This document shows, piece after piece, positions 60,231 through 64,000 of a DNA stretch of 64,000 nt (position 1 is its first letter; the number at the start of each line of letters is the position of its first letter). The notes beneath the pieces were generated by a model. The model was not told the origin of the DNA and did no database searches. It worked only from the letters and a program-made list of their open reading frames with translations. Both the position numbers and the translations under genes were made by a program. This DNA comes from Lachnospiraceae bacterium. GTDB taxonomy: Bacteria > Bacillota > Clostridia > Lachnospirales > Lachnospiraceae. Where the stretch lies: the NCBI GenBank assembly GCA_017517305.1, contig JAFWZV010000020.1, positions 1-64,000 on the forward strand, written 5' to 3'.

Positions 60231-61349
60231 ATGTACGATTATTTAGTTGTAGGAGCAGGCTTGTACGGAGCAGTGTTTGCACAGCAGGCTAAAGCACGTG
60301 GGAAAAGTGTATTAGTTCTAGACCGTAGAAATCATATAGCTGGAAATGTTTATACAAGGAAAGAGGAGGGCATTAATGTTCATCAATATGGTGCACATAT
60401 CTTTCACACAAACAACAAGAAGGTTTGGAACTATGTAAATAAATTTATAGAGTTTAACAGATTTACAAATTCTCCTGTTGCAAATTACAAGGGAGAATTG
60501 TATTCCTTACCATTTAATATGTATACATTTAACAAAATGTGGGGAGTTGTAACTCCTGAAGAGGCAAGGGCTAAGATAGATGAGCAAAGAGGAGAGATAG
60601 TAGGAGAACCACAAAACCTAGAGGAGCAGGCTATTTCCCTGGTTGGACGAGATATCTATGAGAAGCTGGTAAAGGGATACACTGAGAAGCAATGGGGGAG
60701 AGAATGTAAGGAGCTTCCAGCATTTATAATTAAGAGATTGCCGGTACGAATGACCTTTGATAACAATTATTTCAATGCTTTGTATCAGGGAATTCCTATA
60801 GGTGGATATACAAAGCTTGTAGAGGCTATGTTAGAAGGCATAGAGGTTAAGCTTAATGTGGACTATCTTAAGGATAAAGAAACTTGGGATACTATGGCTA
60901 AAAGAGTAGTTTATACAGGAGCTATAGATGAGTATTTTGGTTTTTCATTGGGTAATTTAGAGTATAGATCAGTAAGCTTTGAAAATGAGGTGCTTAACAT
61001 ACCTAATTTCCAAGGAAATGCAGCTGTGAATTATACCGACAGTGAGACTCCATGGACAAGAATTATCGAGCACAAATGGTTTGAGTTTGGTAAGGATGAA
61101 GAAGGTAACGATATTCCAAAAACCATAATAAGTAGGGAGTATTCCTCTGAGTGGAAGCCTGGTGATGAGCCTTATTATCCTGTAAATGACGACAAGAATA
61201 GTAAACTCTATGATGCATACAAAGAATTGGCAGATAGAGAGGAAAAGGTAATATTTGGTGGCAGACTGGGTCAATATAAATATTATGATATGGATCAGGT
61301 AATCGAGGTAGCTTTAGAAAAAGCCCAAGAGGAATTTGGAGAGATATAA
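60231..61349 (+). CDS. glf: UDP-galactopyranose mutase
   Basis: A 372-residue flavoenzyme that converts UDP-galactopyranose to UDP-galactofuranose. The FAD loop GAGLYG at 8-13, HIAGNVYTR, VHQYGAHIFHTNN (His near 60) and GYTEKQWG are the clear hallmarks, and the C-terminal GRLGQYKYYDMDQ closes the fold. So galactofuranose is likely part of the glycan made by this cluster. AAAGGGGTAAGGT precedes ATG 60231. The next gene starts one base after its stop, showing coupling. Confidence 0.95.
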   Translation: MYDYLVVGAGLYGAVFAQQAKARGKSVLVLDRRNHIAGNVYTRKEEGINVHQYGAHIFHTNNKKVWNYVNKFIEFNRFTNSPVANYKGELYSLPFNMYTFNKMWGVVTPEEARAKIDEQRGEIVGEPQNLEEQAISLVGRDIYEKLVKGYTEKQWGRECKELPAFIIKRLPVRMTFDNNYFNALYQGIPIGGYTKLVEAMLEGIEVKLNVDYLKDKETWDTMAKRVVYTGAIDEYFGFSLGNLEYRSVSFENEVLNIPNFQGNAAVNYTDSETPWTRIIEHKWFEFGKDEEGNDIPKTIISREYSSEWKPGDEPYYPVNDDKNSKLYDAYKELADREEKVIFGGRLGQYKYYDMDQVIEVALEKAQEEFGEI

Positions 61350-61350
61350 C

Positions 61351-63231
61351 ATGGCTAAAATTTTCAACAAAAAATTAAAGAGAGCTATAGACTCACATAG
61401 TGTTATATCCTTTGATGTATTTGATACATTGATAAAGAGGAATTGTCTAGAGCCTAAGGATATATTTTTAATTGTTGAAAATGAATACAATAAAATTCAC
61501 GAAGAGAAAATAGCTGATTTTCAAACTAAAAGAATAAAGGCAGAGGAAAAGGCAAGGCTGGTACATAGTAATTCTCAGGATGTGACTTTAGAGCAAATAT
61601 ATGAGCAACTTGAACTTGATGAGGAAATATCCTTCGAACTAAAAAATATAGAAGTAAAAACAGAGTTAGACTTTTGTGTGATAAACAAGAACATAAAAGA
61701 GGTATATGAATATTGTGTAAAGGCTGGCAAAACTGTGATTTGTGTATCAGATATGTATTTGGAAGAGTCAGTCATCAAGCAAATTTTATTCAATGCAGGA
61801 TACAATTATATAGATAAGCTATACGTATCCTCAGAACTGAATAAGACAAAGTATACAGGCAGCTTATATGATTATGTAGTAAAGGATTTGAATATAAAAA
61901 AGAATGATTTACTTCATATAGGTGATAGTAAACGTGCAGACTATCTTATGCCTAAGCTAAAAATGATATCCTCATACAAAATCAAGAGGACAGTTAATAA
62001 TTGTAAATATATAAAACCAGGTGTTAATGATAGCATAGATGCCAACATATTATACTCATTTATTAATAATAGTGTGGATGGTTCTGAGGATGATTATTAC
62101 AGACTGGGATATGAATTATTGGGGCCATTGGTAGTGGCATTTTGCAAATGGTTATATGAGAATGTAAAATGTCAGCCTAATTGTAAATTGTTCTTCTGTG
62201 CTAGAGATATGCAATTTACTCAGAAGGTATTTAATCAGCTTTTTAAGGACCAGATTGCGAATGAGTACTTATATATTTCAAGGACAAGCGTAGGAAAGCC
62301 TATGCTGTATAAAAACAATACCTTCGACTACTTTATGAGTACCCTTACTCCTAAAAACTTACTAATTTCTGAGATGTTAGAAAACAAAGGAATTAACATC
62401 TCCAATTTAGATGAATTACTAGAGAAATATGGAATAAATCCTAAGCAGGAATATAATAATAGCACTCTTAAAAATGAAGCCTTTAATAGGTTTTATAATG
62501 AGTATGTGTCAAAATATATTGAAGAGAATTTCAAGACAGAGTATGAGAATTTCTTAAAGTATATGGATTCCATAGGCTTTGTTCCAGGAGAAGCCGTTGT
62601 GGTGGATTTGGGATGGAATGGAACTATACAGTATTGTCTTCAGAAAATCTATAATAAAGCTGTAAAGGGCTATTATTTAGGTGTTGAAACAGGATTATAT
62701 AATAATATGCAAGATAGTATGTCTGGTTATCTCTTTGATGGCAATAGGAATCAAGAAATTTCAAAAAAAGTATATTCTTTCAAATCCTTGTTTGAAGTAT
62801 TTTTTTCAGCTACACATGGAACTACCCTTGGATACTCTGCTGACCAAACAAATCCAGTGATATTGGGAGAATATGAGAATTTGAATTCTAATATAATTGA
62901 CACAATACAAAAGGGCACAAAGGATTTTGCAGATGGATTTAAATTATATGAGAAGCTTTATGATGAGATAGATATACAGTCTATTCTAGAAGGATTAATT
63001 AATCTGGGAACTAGACCAACCTATGAACAGGCTTGCGATTTTGGGGATCTTAATTTTGATAATTTAACTAAGGGTAAATTCGCAGCACCTAGGAAACTAA
63101 GGTTTTATTTGTTTCACCCCCAAATGCTTAAGAAAGATATGTTTGCTAGTGAATGGAAGATTGGGTTTATGAAGAGATTGCTAAAAATCAAATTGCCGTA
63201 TTATAGTATATATACATGTTTAAAAAGGTGA
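61351..63231 (+). CDS. Large HAD-type protein of exopolysaccharide clusters (COG5610-like)
   Basis: About 626 residues. The N-terminal half is a HAD domain with SFDVFDTLIKR (Asp22, Asp25), CVSDMYL and HIGDSKRADYLMPK as motifs I, II and III/IV. The C-terminal half (from about 240) is a separate domain with FFCARDMQFTQKVFNQL, VVVDLGWNGTIQYCL and a large alpha-helical region; it may be a second enzyme or binding domain. Such proteins are frequent in polysaccharide loci, yet their role is unknown. ATG 61351 has GGAGAG upstream, trimming the longest frame by five codons. Confidence 0.75.
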   Translation: MAKIFNKKLKRAIDSHSVISFDVFDTLIKRNCLEPKDIFLIVENEYNKIHEEKIADFQTKRIKAEEKARLVHSNSQDVTLEQIYEQLELDEEISFELKNIEVKTELDFCVINKNIKEVYEYCVKAGKTVICVSDMYLEESVIKQILFNAGYNYIDKLYVSSELNKTKYTGSLYDYVVKDLNIKKNDLLHIGDSKRADYLMPKLKMISSYKIKRTVNNCKYIKPGVNDSIDANILYSFINNSVDGSEDDYYRLGYELLGPLVVAFCKWLYENVKCQPNCKLFFCARDMQFTQKVFNQLFKDQIANEYLYISRTSVGKPMLYKNNTFDYFMSTLTPKNLLISEMLENKGINISNLDELLEKYGINPKQEYNNSTLKNEAFNRFYNEYVSKYIEENFKTEYENFLKYMDSIGFVPGEAVVVDLGWNGTIQYCLQKIYNKAVKGYYLGVETGLYNNMQDSMSGYLFDGNRNQEISKKVYSFKSLFEVFFSATHGTTLGYSADQTNPVILGEYENLNSNIIDTIQKGTKDFADGFKLYEKLYDEIDIQSILEGLINLGTRPTYEQACDFGDLNFDNLTKGKFAAPRKLRFYLFHPQMLKKDMFASEWKIGFMKRLLKIKLPYYSIYTCLKR

Positions 63232-63239
63232 AGTGTGTA

Positions 63240-64000
63240 ATGAAAAATATTTTGATTGTGGGTATGTCGTCTGTATTAGGAGGCGTAGAGACATATATAT
63301 ATAATTTAATTAAATATATTGATAAGGATGGTCTATCCTTTGATTTCCTAGTTGTGGGAGAAAAGTCGGTTTTTGAAGATGAAATCAACGCAATGTTTGA
63401 TGATGGGAGAAATCATTTCATCTATGTTCAAAATATGAAAAAACATTATTTTAGTACTAACAAAAAACTTAAGGAAATGTTTAACAGCCGTAGATATGAT
63501 TTGATATATATAAATACTGTTACAGCAGCAAGAACAATTTATTGTAAATATGGTATAGAGAAACAGAATATTCCATTGATTGTACATAGTCATTCCAGCC
63601 AGGGTAATTTTTTTAGAAATATAAACAATAATTTATATAAAAGGTACGTTAATAAGCATAGTTGCTTCAAACTGGCATGTTCTGATTTGGCGGGGGAAAA
63701 AGTGTTTGGCAAAAACAAAGAGGAGATTGTGATAGTTCCCAATGGTATAGATGCTTCTCGTTTTAGTTATTCTTCATTATGGAGAGAGGAAATTAGAAAA
63801 GAGCACGGTATAAGTGATAATAAAATTGTAATAGGTCATGTGGGAAGATTTTCCGCAGAAAAGAATCAACAGTTTTTTATAGAGCTGTGCAAAAAATTAA
63901 ATGATGATTATGTTTTTATGTGTATAGGTGATGGTGACACAAAAGAAAATGTAATTAAAATGATTAATGATAATAATCTATCAAATAGATTTATAATACT
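63240..64000 (+). CDS. GT4-type glycosyltransferase, cut by the window end
   Basis: The first 253 codons of a glycosyltransferase family 4 (GT-B) gene that runs past 64000. The N-terminal Rossmann domain has GGVETYIYNLIKYI at 14-27, and VHSHSSQGNFF and VPNGIDASRF follow. Next the second domain opens with IGHVGRFSAEKNQQFFIEL and CIGDGDTKENV. It transfers a sugar from an activated donor to the growing repeat unit. AGGTGAAG precedes ATG 63240, 9 bases after the preceding stop. Confidence 0.88.
   Translation, partial: MKNILIVGMSSVLGGVETYIYNLIKYIDKDGLSFDFLVVGEKSVFEDEINAMFDDGRNHFIYVQNMKKHYFSTNKKLKEMFNSRRYDLIYINTVTAARTIYCKYGIEKQNIPLIVHSHSSQGNFFRNINNNLYKRYVNKHSCFKLACSDLAGEKVFGKNKEEIVIVPNGIDASRFSYSSLWREEIRKEHGISDNKIVIGHVGRFSAEKNQQFFIELCKKLNDDYVFMCIGDGDTKENVIKMINDNNLSNRFII

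Noticed and set aside
1-64000. CRISPR array, tRNA, rRNA, insertion sequences, phage genes
   Set aside because: Reading both strands I found no regularly spaced direct repeats, no tRNA-like cloverleaf, no rRNA stretch and no transposase or integrase motif.

Overview
The window looks like chromosomal DNA of a low-GC, anaerobic Gram-positive bacterium, most likely Lachnospiraceae (the Butyrivibrio, Roseburia, Agathobacter and Lachnospira neighbourhood). The support is AGGAGG-type ribosome sites, TTGACA/TATAAT promoters, rho-independent terminators, class III fructose-bisphosphatase, a superoxide reductase of the desulfoferrodoxin type, a CotF-like coat protein, chemotaxis and c-di-GMP genes, and many TTG/GTG starts. 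I saw no rRNA or tRNA gene, transposase, phage gene or CRISPR array. Species is not resolved.

Layout. 1-3,000: the end of a DegV-like gene, a multi-hairpin intergenic element, then a PHP phosphoesterase and two calcineurin-type phosphoesterases. 3,200-8,630: two small conserved genes, then a MoxR ATPase, DUF58 and membrane transglutaminase operon. 8,700-12,300: fbp, then an SDR plus NTF2-like pair; each has a perfect 14-bp cre-like palindrome upstream. 12,400-14,410: a GntR-type regulator with its own ABC exporter and an operator that brackets the promoter. 14,500-19,730: a signalling block with a degenerate HD-GYP protein, a chemoreceptor and a LacI-like sensor fused to GGDEF. 19,900-23,800: an aspartate-type aminotransferase and a LuxC/LuxE-like fatty acid reductase pair. 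24,000-29,700: small housekeeping and stress genes, including coat protein, XRE regulator, superoxide reductase and thioredoxin. 29,790-32,950: a TPP riboswitch controlling a thiamine-precursor ABC transporter. 32,990-35,130: a Y-family polymerase, a YolD-like protein and TcdA. 35,200-42,740: a PurF-like protein without its usual nucleophile, DUF3810, an ABC-2 exporter and a glycosyltransferase. 42,800-52,000: two polar amino acid ABC transporters, an alanine/glycine symporter and a glucose-type PTS. 52,100-56,900: acyltransferase, lipoprotein, MBOAT plus DHHW pair and a HAD phosphatase. 56,900-64,000: the start of an exopolysaccharide cluster with a priming transferase, epimerase, DUF4422, UDP-galactopyranose mutase, a HAD protein of COG5610 type and a GT4 glycosyltransferase that runs off the end.

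The strongest unexplained signal is a family of three roughly 120-135-base structured elements at 21191-21313 (minus), 47018-47137 (plus) and 49401-49535 (plus). They share an invariant internal loop and an invariant GCTGAC/GTCAGC hairpin. A 6-bp helix between these differs in all three copies and yet pairs perfectly in each, which is strong covariation evidence for a conserved RNA or a structured repeat. The second notable item is an amino-acid-binding lipoprotein at 51034-51888 whose domain appears circularly permuted.
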